Shown: piece after piece, positions 43,291-50,677 of the stretch
Layout: each line of letters opens with the position of its first letter
How positions within the stretch are numbered: the stretch's first letter is position 1
Source of the DNA: an uncultured Nitrospirota bacterium
Lineage (GTDB): Bacteria; CG2-30-53-67
Direction of reading: 5' to 3'
Length of the DNA: 50,677 nt
NCBI GenBank assembly: GCA_947259355.1
Contig: CAMYMF010000029.1
Location: 1-50,677 of the forward strand
Notes under the pieces: model-generated
Database searches by the model: none
Told to the model about the DNA's origin: nothing
Seen by the model: the letters and a program-made list of their open reading frames with translations, nothing else
Made by a program: the position numbers and the translations under genes

Positions 43291-44103
43291 TCAGACAATA
43301 TAGAAGACAGAAGGATCCGTACCCAGTTCCGGTTTGCGTCGGATGGTGTAGTGCTCCCGAAGTATCTGACGCACTTCGGAATGCTCATCGGCCACGTCCC
43401 CGAAGACCAGCGCGCCGTGCCGGCAGGCTTCGACGCAGGCCGGAATCTTCCCCTCGGCCAGCCGTTCCACGCAGAAATTGCACTTTTCCACCACACCCTT
43501 GTTTCGCGTGGGGTATTCTTGATTGATCTCTTTCAGGAAAGGCTCCCCCTGGGCGTTCTTGCCTCGCGGGTCGCGCCAGTTGAAGCTTCGCGATCCGTAG
43601 GGGCAACCCGCCATACAGAAGCGGCAGCCGATGCAGCGATGCATGTCCATGGTCACGATCCCGTCCTGTTTGCGCTTGAACGTGGCCTTCGTCGGGCAGA
43701 CCCGCACGCAGGGGGGATGGGCGCAGTGGTTGCACAGCACCACGAAGGGCTCGTGATGAAGGTGCTCGGCCAGATACTCGCTCTCCTGCTCCGGAAAGGC
43801 GTGGGCAAAGGCTTCCTTCCAGATCCACTTGATTTCATCTTTGGGATTGCCGAAGTCGGGCACGTTGTGGATCCGGTGACACCGTTCCATGCAATCCTTG
43901 CACCCCGCCTCGGGCAGGCACTTGCCCATGTCGATGACCATGGCCCAGCGCTTGGCCGTGAGTGCACTCTCCTTGGCCGCATAGGAGACGCTGGTGGCTT
44001 CGAGTTCTCCCGGCCCGAGAAGTTCAAAGGCCGCCCGGCTCCCCAGCCCGGCCAGCGCCGAGAGTCCAGCGATCTTTATGAATTCCCGTCTGTCGAAGCC
44101 CAT
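43291..44103 (-). CDS. dsrO: DsrO, Tat-exported ferredoxin subunit
   Basis: Protein of 270 aa. The N-terminus FDRREFIKIAGLSALAG is a Tat signal, so it works in the periplasm. Ferredoxin motifs include CNHCAHPPCVRVCP, CIGCRFCMAGCPYG and CNFCVERLAEGKIPACVEAC, plus a CLPEAGCKDCMERCH set near the N-terminus. It connects DsrJ to DsrP. ATG 44103, with AAGGAG 8 bases upstream, overlaps dsrJ by 28 bp; the longer frame from 44142 has no support. Confidence 0.95.
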   Translation of the reverse strand: MGFDRREFIKIAGLSALAGLGSRAAFELLGPGELEATSVSYAAKESALTAKRWAMVIDMGKCLPEAGCKDCMERCHRIHNVPDFGNPKDEIKWIWKEAFAHAFPEQESEYLAEHLHHEPFVVLCNHCAHPPCVRVCPTKATFKRKQDGIVTMDMHRCIGCRFCMAGCPYGSRSFNWRDPRGKNAQGEPFLKEINQEYPTRNKGVVEKCNFCVERLAEGKIPACVEACRHGALVFGDVADEHSEVRQILREHYTIRRKPELGTDPSVFYIV

Positions 44104-44507
44104 AGGTTCTTCTCCTTGGTCGGATCGAGATGGCAGTCCCAACAGTACAGCTCGCTGACACCCATATAGCCGTGGCAGCGATCGCAGAATTTGTCTTTAT
44201 TGGCATGACAGTCCATGCAGGTGTTCTGCAGACTTACGGTGTAGGACTTGCCGGCACTGTTGGTGTAGGTTCGGTTGCCATCCCGAACGGCCGCGTCCCG
44301 CCAGTCGTCGAGCAGCTGCATATGGTTCTGCCGCATCTGTTCCTTGGGCTCCACGCACTGCCCGGCCTGTTTGGCCTTGGCGGTCAACTCCAGCTTCGGC
44401 ATCTCCGAGGTCTTGTCGCTGCCGTACCAGAAGGGTACCGTGAAGAACGCGGCAAAAATGACCAGCCCGGCAATGATCTTACCGGCATCATACAGCATCT
44501 TCTTCAC
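44076..44507 (-). CDS. dsrJ: DsrJ, triheme cytochrome c
   Basis: Protein of 143 aa with one N-terminal membrane anchor (about 9-28) and three heme-binding motifs CMDCH, CDRCH and CWDCH near the C-terminus. A Cys at CVEPKEQMRQNHM corresponds to the unusual extra axial ligand region of DsrJ. Periplasmic part of the DsrMKJOP complex. The ATG lies 20 bp inside the end of dsrK, so translation is coupled. Confidence 0.95.
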   Translation of the reverse strand: MKKMLYDAGKIIAGLVIFAAFFTVPFWYGSDKTSEMPKLELTAKAKQAGQCVEPKEQMRQNHMQLLDDWRDAAVRDGNRTYTNSAGKSYTVSLQNTCMDCHANKDKFCDRCHGYMGVSELYCWDCHLDPTKEKNLWASTDGNS

Positions 44508-46107
44508 CCTCCACGTCTGCGAGATCCTCCTCCCTCAAATCGGTGGTGCGCTCGCCTTCCCCTTCCATGACCAGGGCATTGCCTACGAGTTCGTGAACGC
44601 CGGCCACCTCGACCATGGGGATCCAGTACTGCATCAAGGTGGAGAGGGTGGCCCGGTCGATGGCGCAGATACACGAGAGCAGGTCGACCCCGTGTTTCTC
44701 GTGCACATACTTGACGGCATTGGCCCGGGGAAACCCGCCCCGCATTCGCATCTCCATATACTCATCGGTATTAAGGCCGGTGCCGCTCCCGCAGCAGAAC
44801 GTCTGCTCGCGGATGGCATTCTCCGGCATTTCGTGGAAATTGTTGACCACATTCTTGAGAATATATCGGGGCTCCTCGAAAAGCCCCATGGCCCGGGAGG
44901 GGTTGCAGGAATCGTGAAAGGACACCGTCCGGTGGTCGTTGCGTCTGGGATCGAGTTTGAGTTTGTTGTGCTGGATCAGGTCTGCCGTGAATTCGGTGAT
45001 GTGGACCATCTTGGTCGATTTGGCGTTTTCGAACTTCGTTCCCGTGATTGGAGAGACCGGCGCTTCCAGGAAGTCTGCGGGACCGTTCATGGTATCCATA
45101 TACTGATGGATCACCCGCCACATGTGACCGCACTCCCCGCCCAGGATCCACTTGACGCCGAGCCGTTTGGCCTCGGCATACATCTTGGCATTGAGCTTCT
45201 TCATGGTCTCCTGGTTGGTGAAGAGCCCGAAATTGCCCCCCTCGGAAGCATAGGTACTCATGGTGTAGTCGAGACCGATGTGCTCAAAGAGAAGTATGTA
45301 TCCCATGAAAGTATAGATGCCGGGGTCCGCGAAGGCATCGGCCGACGGCGTGATAAACAAAATCTCCGCCCCCTTTTTGTTCAGGGGCACCTCGATATGA
45401 ACACCCGTCACATCTTCAATGTCCTCGCAGAGCGAATCGATGCTGTCCCGTAACGTGTGGGGCTGCAGGCCCAGGTGATTGCCCGTGCGGGAGCAGTTCG
45501 AGGCGGGCTCCAGGATCCAGTTGATGTTGACCCCCACCAGGTGCAGCAGTTCCCGGGCCATCATGGTGATCTCCGCCGTGTCGATGCCGTAAGGGCAAAA
45601 AACGGAGCAGCGGCGGCACTCGGTGCACTGATAGAAATAGTAGAACCACTCCTTGAGCACATCTACCGTCAATTCCCGGGCGCCGGCGAAATGGCCCAGG
45701 ATCTTACCGGCCGTGGTGAAGTCCTTGCGGTACACCGAGCGAAGCAGCTCCGCGCGCAGCACGGGCATGTTCTTGGGATCCCCCGTGCCGAGGAAGAAAT
45801 GACACTTATCCGCGCAGGCACCGCAGCGCACGCAGATATCCATGAAGATTTTCAGAGAACGGTACTTGTTGAGCCGATCTTTGAACCCTTCGTAAATGAT
45901 CTTCTGCCATCCTTCGGGCAGCTTCCAGTCCTCGTCCGGCGGCGACCACTCCCGCACATTGGGCAACCCCAGCGCTTCCAGCGCCTTGGGTTTGCCGCTG
46001 TAACACCAGGTGCCGGGCCGAAACTCCACCGGGGTCTCCATCCAGGGGGTTTCGGGCGGTTGATGACTGATCTTGGCCAGTTCAGCGGGTGGTGGCGTCT
46101 TGCTCAT
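44488..46107 (-). CDS. dsrK: DsrK, HdrD-like iron-sulfur catalytic subunit
   Basis: Protein of 539 aa, cytoplasmic face of DsrMKJOP. Two [4Fe-4S] motifs (CVRCGACADKCHFF and CTECRRCSVFCPYG) are followed by two CCG-type regions (HMWRVIHQY and neighbours, then CCGSGTGLNTDEYMEMRMRGG) that hold the noncubane cluster thought to reduce the DsrC trisulfide. ATG 46107 starts MSKTPPPAELAKI 13 bp after dsrM; the frame continues 23 codons upstream without homology. Confidence 0.95.
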   Translation of the reverse strand: MSKTPPPAELAKISHQPPETPWMETPVEFRPGTWCYSGKPKALEALGLPNVREWSPPDEDWKLPEGWQKIIYEGFKDRLNKYRSLKIFMDICVRCGACADKCHFFLGTGDPKNMPVLRAELLRSVYRKDFTTAGKILGHFAGARELTVDVLKEWFYYFYQCTECRRCSVFCPYGIDTAEITMMARELLHLVGVNINWILEPASNCSRTGNHLGLQPHTLRDSIDSLCEDIEDVTGVHIEVPLNKKGAEILFITPSADAFADPGIYTFMGYILLFEHIGLDYTMSTYASEGGNFGLFTNQETMKKLNAKMYAEAKRLGVKWILGGECGHMWRVIHQYMDTMNGPADFLEAPVSPITGTKFENAKSTKMVHITEFTADLIQHNKLKLDPRRNDHRTVSFHDSCNPSRAMGLFEEPRYILKNVVNNFHEMPENAIREQTFCCGSGTGLNTDEYMEMRMRGGFPRANAVKYVHEKHGVDLLSCICAIDRATLSTLMQYWIPMVEVAGVHELVGNALVMEGEGERTTDLREEDLADVEGEEDAV

Positions 46108-46120
46108 ATCATGTATTCCT

Positions 46121-47146
46121 CTATTCTGCCGTTTCAGAAGGTGTTGCGGCCTGCTTCTCAACGGGAAGGCCGGCACCGATCATGGCCTCACGGAACTCGT
46201 CCTCGTACTCTTCGTACGTATGATACTTGACCGGATAATTCCAGGGGTTCACATGGCGGACCTCCCGGCTGTTGTTGGTCTGGTTTCTCGTAGGGCTCAG
46301 AAACACACCGCCCATATGGACAAGCTTGCTGAACGGGAAATAGGCAAAGAGCACGCATATCAGAAAGAGATGGACATAAAACACGGCACCGATGGGTCCC
46401 TCGGGCATCCGGGGGCTGAGCGTGACCAGGCTCATGGTCAACGCTTTCACGCTCACCAGATCGACCTTGATGAAATAGCGCATCAGGATTCCCGAAATAG
46501 CGATCCCCAGAATGAGGAAGAGCGGGAAAAAGTCGGCCGGCAAGGAAATGTAACGGACCTGCGGCAGCATCAGTCGCCGTACGACCAAGAAGGTCACCGC
46601 CGCCAGAATGACCAGATCCGTCATGAAGAGCCGGGGCACACCGATCTGCAGCAACCCGTCGAGCCCCTCGAGAAAGGGTACGAAGAAGGGAATCGGTTCC
46701 GAGAAGAACCGCAGGTGCCGCAGGAAGATGTAGAGAAACGTCCAGTGAAAGGCCAGTCCCGCCAACCAGAGGAATTTCTCCGAACCGTAGACCAGTTTCT
46801 GCTCCCCCCCGCTGTAGTCGGCCTGGGTGTTGCGGAAGAGAGAGCGGAAGAAGAACACTTCCAGAGCCATGCGACCGATGACGCCGGCGGTATTGTGGGG
46901 GGTCTCCAGATTGTCCGCTTTGATCCACGGCAGTGATTTCTGCTGGCCGCAGGTCGACGGAATCTTGAAGGGCACCGGTGAGCGGGCCCACCCGATCACC
47001 CGGGCAATCATGCCGCCCAGAAAGATCACGAAGGCTGCATAGGGGATGACGATACCGAAGAGCCCGCTCAGGTGCGCTCCCTTGACGCCGACAATGGCGA
47101 GCACGACCAGGGCGATGACAGCAAAGAGGGGCAGCATTACGTTCAT
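46121..47146 (-). CDS. dsrM: DsrM, NarI-like cytochrome b membrane subunit
   Basis: Protein of 341 aa with five to six membrane helices and His residues suited to b-heme binding (AFHWTFLYIFLRHLRFF, FYVHLFLICVLFAYFPFSKL). It oxidises menaquinol and passes electrons to DsrK. First structural gene of the complex, 59 bp after the RsbRD-like gene. Confidence 0.95.
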   Translation of the reverse strand: MNVMLPLFAVIALVVLAIVGVKGAHLSGLFGIVIPYAAFVIFLGGMIARVIGWARSPVPFKIPSTCGQQKSLPWIKADNLETPHNTAGVIGRMALEVFFFRSLFRNTQADYSGGEQKLVYGSEKFLWLAGLAFHWTFLYIFLRHLRFFSEPIPFFVPFLEGLDGLLQIGVPRLFMTDLVILAAVTFLVVRRLMLPQVRYISLPADFFPLFLILGIAISGILMRYFIKVDLVSVKALTMSLVTLSPRMPEGPIGAVFYVHLFLICVLFAYFPFSKLVHMGGVFLSPTRNQTNNSREVRHVNPWNYPVKYHTYEEYEDEFREAMIGAGLPVEKQAATPSETAE

Positions 47147-47205
47147 TGCATAACCTCGCGCAGGGGTCCTTGAAGGGTCCTCTTGAATATACGCACGGCC
47201 ACTGC

Positions 47206-47733
47206 CTATCCTTGCGCCGTGCCTCCCATCCGGTTCGCTCTCTCGAGCAGTTTGTGGGTTTGTCGCTTCAACTCATCCGTCTTGAGCTGATAGATGGCTT
47301 CCCGGCATTTCATGTACACATCGAAGCCCATGAGGGCAAGCGCATCGATGCGCGACTCAAAGAGCACCAGACTGTCGGCAATACCGTCTTCCCTCAGTTC
47401 GGTCGCCAGATGCGTGCGAATCGCCTCCTTCAGTGAGAAGATGAACGCCATGGCTTCGGACGGAGCGAAATCCTGAACCGCCTTGATCCGAAGGAGACGG
47501 TCCAGCGAGGGCTTGACCTGCTCGGCATCAGCCCCGCTCAACAGGGCATCAAAAAGCGTTTCGATTTCACGGGAGATGGTGGAGCCGAGTGGATTGGCGA
47601 AACGATCCTCCTTCTTGAGCATTCTGGACGCATCCGACGGGTAGGACGAGACGATCAGGTCAAACCATCTGCCCAGAATAGTTACTTTTCTTTGATTGAG
47701 AAGGCTCTTCAAGTCCATTGCAGGGTACATCAC
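47206..47733 (-). CDS. RsbRD N-terminal-like domain protein upstream of dsrM
   Basis: Protein of 175 aa (170 if ATG 47718 is used), all helical: LKSLLNQRKVTILGRWFDLI, FANPLGSTISREIETLFDAL and EAMAFIFSLKEAIRTHL. This matches the RsbRD N-terminal domain (non-heme globin-like), which in Bacillus sits in stressosome proteins; the STAS domain is absent here. Single-domain versions are known next to dsrM in sulfate reducers. Role unknown; an assembly or sensing factor is possible. First gene after the promoter and operator at 47882-47943. Confidence 0.8.
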   Translation of the reverse strand: MMYPAMDLKSLLNQRKVTILGRWFDLIVSSYPSDASRMLKKEDRFANPLGSTISREIETLFDALLSGADAEQVKPSLDRLLRIKAVQDFAPSEAMAFIFSLKEAIRTHLATELREDGIADSLVLFESRIDALALMGFDVYMKCREAIYQLKTDELKRQTHKLLERANRMGGTAQG

Positions 47734-47881
47734 CCTTCACGACCCGGAGGCGGAAACGTATGGCGATATGAAAATATTACAGATCCCGAATGCGTTAGTA
47801 TATGAAAATCCCGTCAAAGGATCATCTGTTGATATGACTTGGTTGAGTATAAGTGACTGAATGGTAACCTGGAAAAAGCTA

Positions 47882-47907
47882 CGTTATATGCTCCCGTACA
47901 TATAACG
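47882..47907 (-). promoter_or_regulatory. Perfect 9-bp inverted repeat at the dsr transcription start
   Basis: CGTTATATG and CATATAACG around an 8-bp spacer. It begins 7 bp after the -10 box, thus at about +1, the position of a typical repressor site. It does not fit the common FNR, Rex or Fur patterns as I know them. Confidence 0.6.
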
Positions 47908-47914
47908 AGTTGCT

Positions 47915-47943
47915 AATATATAAATTTGGAAAGACCTTGTCAA
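47915..47943 (-). promoter_or_regulatory. Sigma70-type promoter for the dsrMKJOP operon
   Basis: TTGACA (47943-47938), 17-bp spacer, TATATT (47920-47915) on the minus strand. Near-consensus in both boxes and spacing. The leader to the first gene is about 175 nt. The wider gap 47734-48356 is AT-rich; apart from this promoter and the operator it shows no gene, and no convincing plus-strand promoter was identified. Confidence 0.75.
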
Positions 47944-48356
47944 GGGGTTTTTGTGGCCAAATCAAAAAAAAATAAAACGATGTTTGAAGGATTGGTGATT
48001 AGCGAAAAGGGGCGTTTCTATAAATAAGATGAACTTTTACACTAATTTATCGACATATTTCACAGAAAAAACGTAAATATCTGGCTATATTGTCAATGAA
48101 GTCCCATTCTTATTCAGCCATATTATCAGTCATTGAAAGAATACACTTACGCTACGGCTCCCGCACCGAAACGCCCCCCGTGTCCACACGAATTCTTGCA
48201 GATGAGTGCGGGAATCGCGTGCGGCACGATCTTGGGGCCTCCTGTCAGCCGCATTTTTTTGACATCCCTCGGGGTTTCAGGTTATTTTAATATCAGTGCA
48301 CCGTCGCATTTCCAAGGACCAATACCACGAAGCACACCTAAGGAACCTGTCCTGCC

Positions 48357-48797
48357 ATGACCCGAAGATCTTTTCTCCTTGCCTGCTTCGGTTTGTTCGT
48401 ATTCACACCATCCGCTGCAGGCCAGCCGGACACCGTCATCACCGATGACGAAATGCTGCGGCACCTTTTGGACGCACTGATCCCGACGGATGACACCCCG
48501 GGAGCCCGGGAGGCGGCGCTTCACCGCAAGCTCCTTGCCCGCATCTCCCGGAACCGCGCCAAACAACAGAGGTATGCGGCAGGGTTGTCCTTGGTCAGAA
48601 AAGAAATCCAGAATGCGGGGGTAAACACCGTTGTTTGGGACGATATTCTGGAGGAGATCTCCTCATCGCGCTTTTTTGCCGAGCTAAGGCAGGATGCTCT
48701 CCTTCTCTTTTATGCGGACCCCATCGGTTGGAAAGCGGTGGGATATGAAGGCCCGCCGCTGACGGGATACCCGGATTACCATCGTTGCCGATCCTGA
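48357..48797 (+). CDS. Gluconate 2-dehydrogenase subunit 3-like protein, Tat signal
   Basis: Protein of 146 aa. N-terminus TRRSFLLACFGLFVF is a twin-arginine signal. The mature part matches the small subunit 3 family: ITDDEMLRHLLDALIPTDDTPGA and VWDDILEEISSSRFFAEL, then PIGWKAVGYEGPPLTGYPDY. Such subunits escort the GMC flavoprotein partner through the Tat system. It lies 28 bp before that partner. Confidence 0.82.
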   Translation: MTRRSFLLACFGLFVFTPSAAGQPDTVITDDEMLRHLLDALIPTDDTPGAREAALHRKLLARISRNRAKQQRYAAGLSLVRKEIQNAGVNTVVWDDILEEISSSRFFAELRQDALLLFYADPIGWKAVGYEGPPLTGYPDYHRCRS

Positions 48798-48825
48798 ACC
48801 GGTCGCACAATCCATCGGAATACCT

Positions 48826-50478
48826 GTGAAAGAAGTTTACGATGCCATCATTATCGGTTCGGGCGCCGGCGGCGGAACCGTGGCCTATCGCCTGACGCGG
48901 GCTGGGATGAAAGTCCTGCTGCTGGAGCAGGGCCGACGATACGATCCTTTGGAAGACTTCCCTCTGGGACAAAACAACTGGGAAAGATGGGATCACTTCG
49001 ACACGCAGAACCCCGACAGCTATGTTTCGCCACCGCAGTATCTGGGCAAACGAGCCATGGGGCTCGTCTCTACGCTCCACGGCAGCCCCGTGGTTCAGAA
49101 CCCGCGGCTGGCCCTCAATTATGTCCGCGCTTCGGGTCTCGGCGGGACGACCCTTCGCTACCAGGCCGAAGCGCATCGATTTCCGGAGCATGCCTTCACG
49201 ATGAAGAGCCTCTTTGGGATCGCCGACGATTGGCCGCTGAGCTATCAGGAACTGGCACCCTATTATGCGCAAGCCGAGCAGCTCCTGGGGGTGGCCGGCG
49301 ATCACAGAAACCCCTTCAAGCCAGCCCGGGAGCCCTTTCCCATGCCCGCGCATCCGCTCGGCTGCCCCAGTCAGCACATCGCCGCGGGGGCGGCCAGGCT
49401 GGGACTCACCCTTTCATCCAATTCGTTGGCGATCCCCACCCGTCCTTATCGGGGCCGACCGGCCTGCATCTATTGCCGCGGCTGCGGCCACGGCTGCCCT
49501 GTCGGCGACAAGGGGAGCATCGACGTGGTGATGATCGCTCCTGCAGAGGCCACGGGGAAGCTCACGATTAAGACGGGCGCCCGCGCCCTTCGCATCGAGG
49601 TCAACCGCCAGGGACTGGCCGAAGCGGTCATCTGGAAAGGAGAGGGAGGGATTCAGCGAACCTACGGGCGCACCATTGTGGTGGCCGGCGGGGCCATCGA
49701 GACGCCCCGGCTTCTGTTGAACTCGGCGTCTCGGTCATTTCCGCACGGTCTGGCCAATACGAACGGCCTGGTCGGGGCCTACCTGATGACCCATCTCTCG
49801 GTGGTGCTCGTCGTCCTCTTCGACGAGCCGGTGAAGTCGTATCAGGGCCTCCCCATCGATTCGCGCATCTGGGATTTCTCCAGCCCCGAGCGGGTGCGCG
49901 AACAGGGAGGCGGATTCGCGCTGGGGGTCATGGGATCGCCCGAGGGAATTGTCAGCCCGGCCATGTTTGCCCTCACCGCGCCGGGATGGGGCCGCAAACA
50001 CAAGGCCTACATGAAACAGTATTACGGCGCCCACAGCTCCATCTTCGGGGTCGCCGAGGAGATCCCGAAGAAGGAGAACCGGGTCCGACTCAGCGAGACG
50101 AAGGACACCGACGGCGTGCCGAAGGCTCAAGTCAGCCTGGCACTGCGCGACGGCGACCTGAAACTCCTGGAGCTGATGAGAGACAGGTGCCGCGAGCTCG
50201 CCCGCGCTTCCGGAGTCCAGGAGATCGCCCTGTACACCTCCATCGATTCGATGGGAGCGACCCATGTGGCGGGTACAGCCAGGATGGGACGCGATGCCCG
50301 GGATTCCGTCGTGAATGCCTCCGGCCAGACGCACGACGTGCCGAACCTCTTCATCGCAGACAGCAGCGTCCTCGTTACACAGGGCTGCGGCGATTCCCCC
50401 TCTCTCACGATCACCGCCCTCGCATTGAAGATTGCGGACCACATCGTCGCAAAGCTGAAATCAGGAAATGGAAAATAG
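48826..50478 (+). CDS. GMC-family FAD oxidoreductase (gluconate dehydrogenase large-subunit type)
   Basis: Protein of 550 aa. FAD-binding YDAIIIGSGAGGGTVAYRL and LLLEQGRRY at the N-terminus, VVAGGAIETPRLLLNSA in the middle, and the GMC C-terminus HVAGTARMG and LFIADSSVLVTQGCGDSPSL. A Cys-rich loop CIYCRGCGHGCP is typical of the gluconate/sorbitol dehydrogenase branch. It lacks its own signal and is likely co-exported with the preceding small subunit. The usual cytochrome c subunit is not seen before the window ends. Substrate (sugar acid, polyol or sterol-like alcohol) is not determined. GTG start. Confidence 0.88.
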   Translation: MKEVYDAIIIGSGAGGGTVAYRLTRAGMKVLLLEQGRRYDPLEDFPLGQNNWERWDHFDTQNPDSYVSPPQYLGKRAMGLVSTLHGSPVVQNPRLALNYVRASGLGGTTLRYQAEAHRFPEHAFTMKSLFGIADDWPLSYQELAPYYAQAEQLLGVAGDHRNPFKPAREPFPMPAHPLGCPSQHIAAGAARLGLTLSSNSLAIPTRPYRGRPACIYCRGCGHGCPVGDKGSIDVVMIAPAEATGKLTIKTGARALRIEVNRQGLAEAVIWKGEGGIQRTYGRTIVVAGGAIETPRLLLNSASRSFPHGLANTNGLVGAYLMTHLSVVLVVLFDEPVKSYQGLPIDSRIWDFSSPERVREQGGGFALGVMGSPEGIVSPAMFALTAPGWGRKHKAYMKQYYGAHSSIFGVAEEIPKKENRVRLSETKDTDGVPKAQVSLALRDGDLKLLELMRDRCRELARASGVQEIALYTSIDSMGATHVAGTARMGRDARDSVVNASGQTHDVPNLFIADSSVLVTQGCGDSPSLTITALALKIADHIVAKLKSGNGK

Positions 50479-50557
50479 AAAATGGGATCTTGCCGGTATT
50501 TCGGCTGAAGATTGAAGGCAGATCAGAAAATGGTAAATGGAAAATAGAAAACGGGAG
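50466..50557. repeat. Purine-rich direct repeats after the GMC gene
   Basis: AATGGAAAATAGAAAA followed by GGGA-like text occurs twice (near 50468 and 50535), with GGCTGAAGATTGAAGG between. It resembles the degenerate repeats after the alcohol dehydrogenase gene at 5040-5100. Confidence 0.4.
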
Positions 50558-50601
50558 AGACTCTTGCTTTTCCTTTGTGCCCTGGTTTATTGTTGTCAAG
50601 T

Positions 50602-50613
50602 TGTTAAAGAGCA
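50602..50613 (-). promoter_or_regulatory. boxA-like antitermination sequence
   Basis: TGCTCTTTAACA on the minus strand is identical to the E. coli rrn boxA. No rRNA gene lies downstream of it (to the left) in the window; it could be a remnant, a leader of something else, or chance. Confidence 0.3.
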
Positions 50614-50677
50614 AAAAAGAGATTTTATTCGGGCGTCTCCTGTGTAGCACCTTGCCCAATCCTGGTCATTTTCGAGA

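Noticed and set aside
1-50677. CRISPR arrays, tRNA, rRNA, prophage or riboswitches
   Set aside because: No regularly spaced repeats, cloverleaf-like sequences, rRNA segments, phage genes or known riboswitch cores were seen by eye.

Overview
The window is high-G+C bacterial DNA whose gene content points to a sulfur-metabolising member of the Desulfobacterota (former Deltaproteobacteria). The evidence is a complete dissimilatory sulfite reductase (Dsr) region, NfnAB, rnfAB, several stand-alone signalling proteins and a thioredoxin-like protein that appears to contain selenocysteine. No rRNA, tRNA, CRISPR array or insertion sequence was found. The lineage is inferred from gene content only.

Left part (1-31.4 kb): mostly housekeeping and signalling genes in short operons. 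These are a degenerate receiver/kinase; a detached rnfA-rnfB pair; an AlgH-like protein with a zinc alcohol dehydrogenase; an MltD-type transglycosylase; purM-purN with a NUDT22-like Nudix protein; hybrid kinases; tldD; asd; a TPR membrane protein; a REC-DUF4388 protein; a three-GAF protein with a dead GGDEF; a selenoprotein candidate; PASTA and UbiB-like proteins; a TPR-peptidase; coaE; an S4 protein; a GH57 enzyme with a DUF4912 protein; and pdxA broken by an exact 22-bp tandem duplication.

Right part (31.4-47.9 kb): one long minus-strand sulfur-energy region. In transcription order it reads RsbRD-like gene, dsrM-K-J-O-P, dsrC, dsrE-F-H, HEAT-repeat gene, [terminator], dsrA-B-D, [15-bp inverted repeat], dsrL-like gene, ferritin-like gene, nfnA-nfnB, second ferritin-like gene, [terminator]. 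A near-consensus sigma70 promoter lies upstream of the first gene, with a perfect 9-bp inverted repeat beginning about at the start site. DsrAB and DsrC form the catalytic centre, DsrMKJOP links it to the quinone pool, and DsrL and NfnAB connect it to NAD(P)H and ferredoxin. The cluster combines DsrD (usually a marker of sulfite reduction) with DsrEFH carrying both sulfur-relay cysteines (usually a marker of sulfur oxidation). dsrB has lost about 71 nt near its 3' end and changes frame there. sat, apr and qmo are not in the window.

Right end (48.3-50.5 kb): a gluconate-dehydrogenase-type pair (small Tat-exported subunit and GMC flavoprotein), then purine-rich repeats and a boxA-like sequence.

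Several dispersed palindromic repeats sit between genes: one family at about 5.15 and 26.53 kb with compensatory stem changes, one at 17.97, 20.34 and 31.41 kb, and a 156-bp MITE-like element at 29.96 kb.
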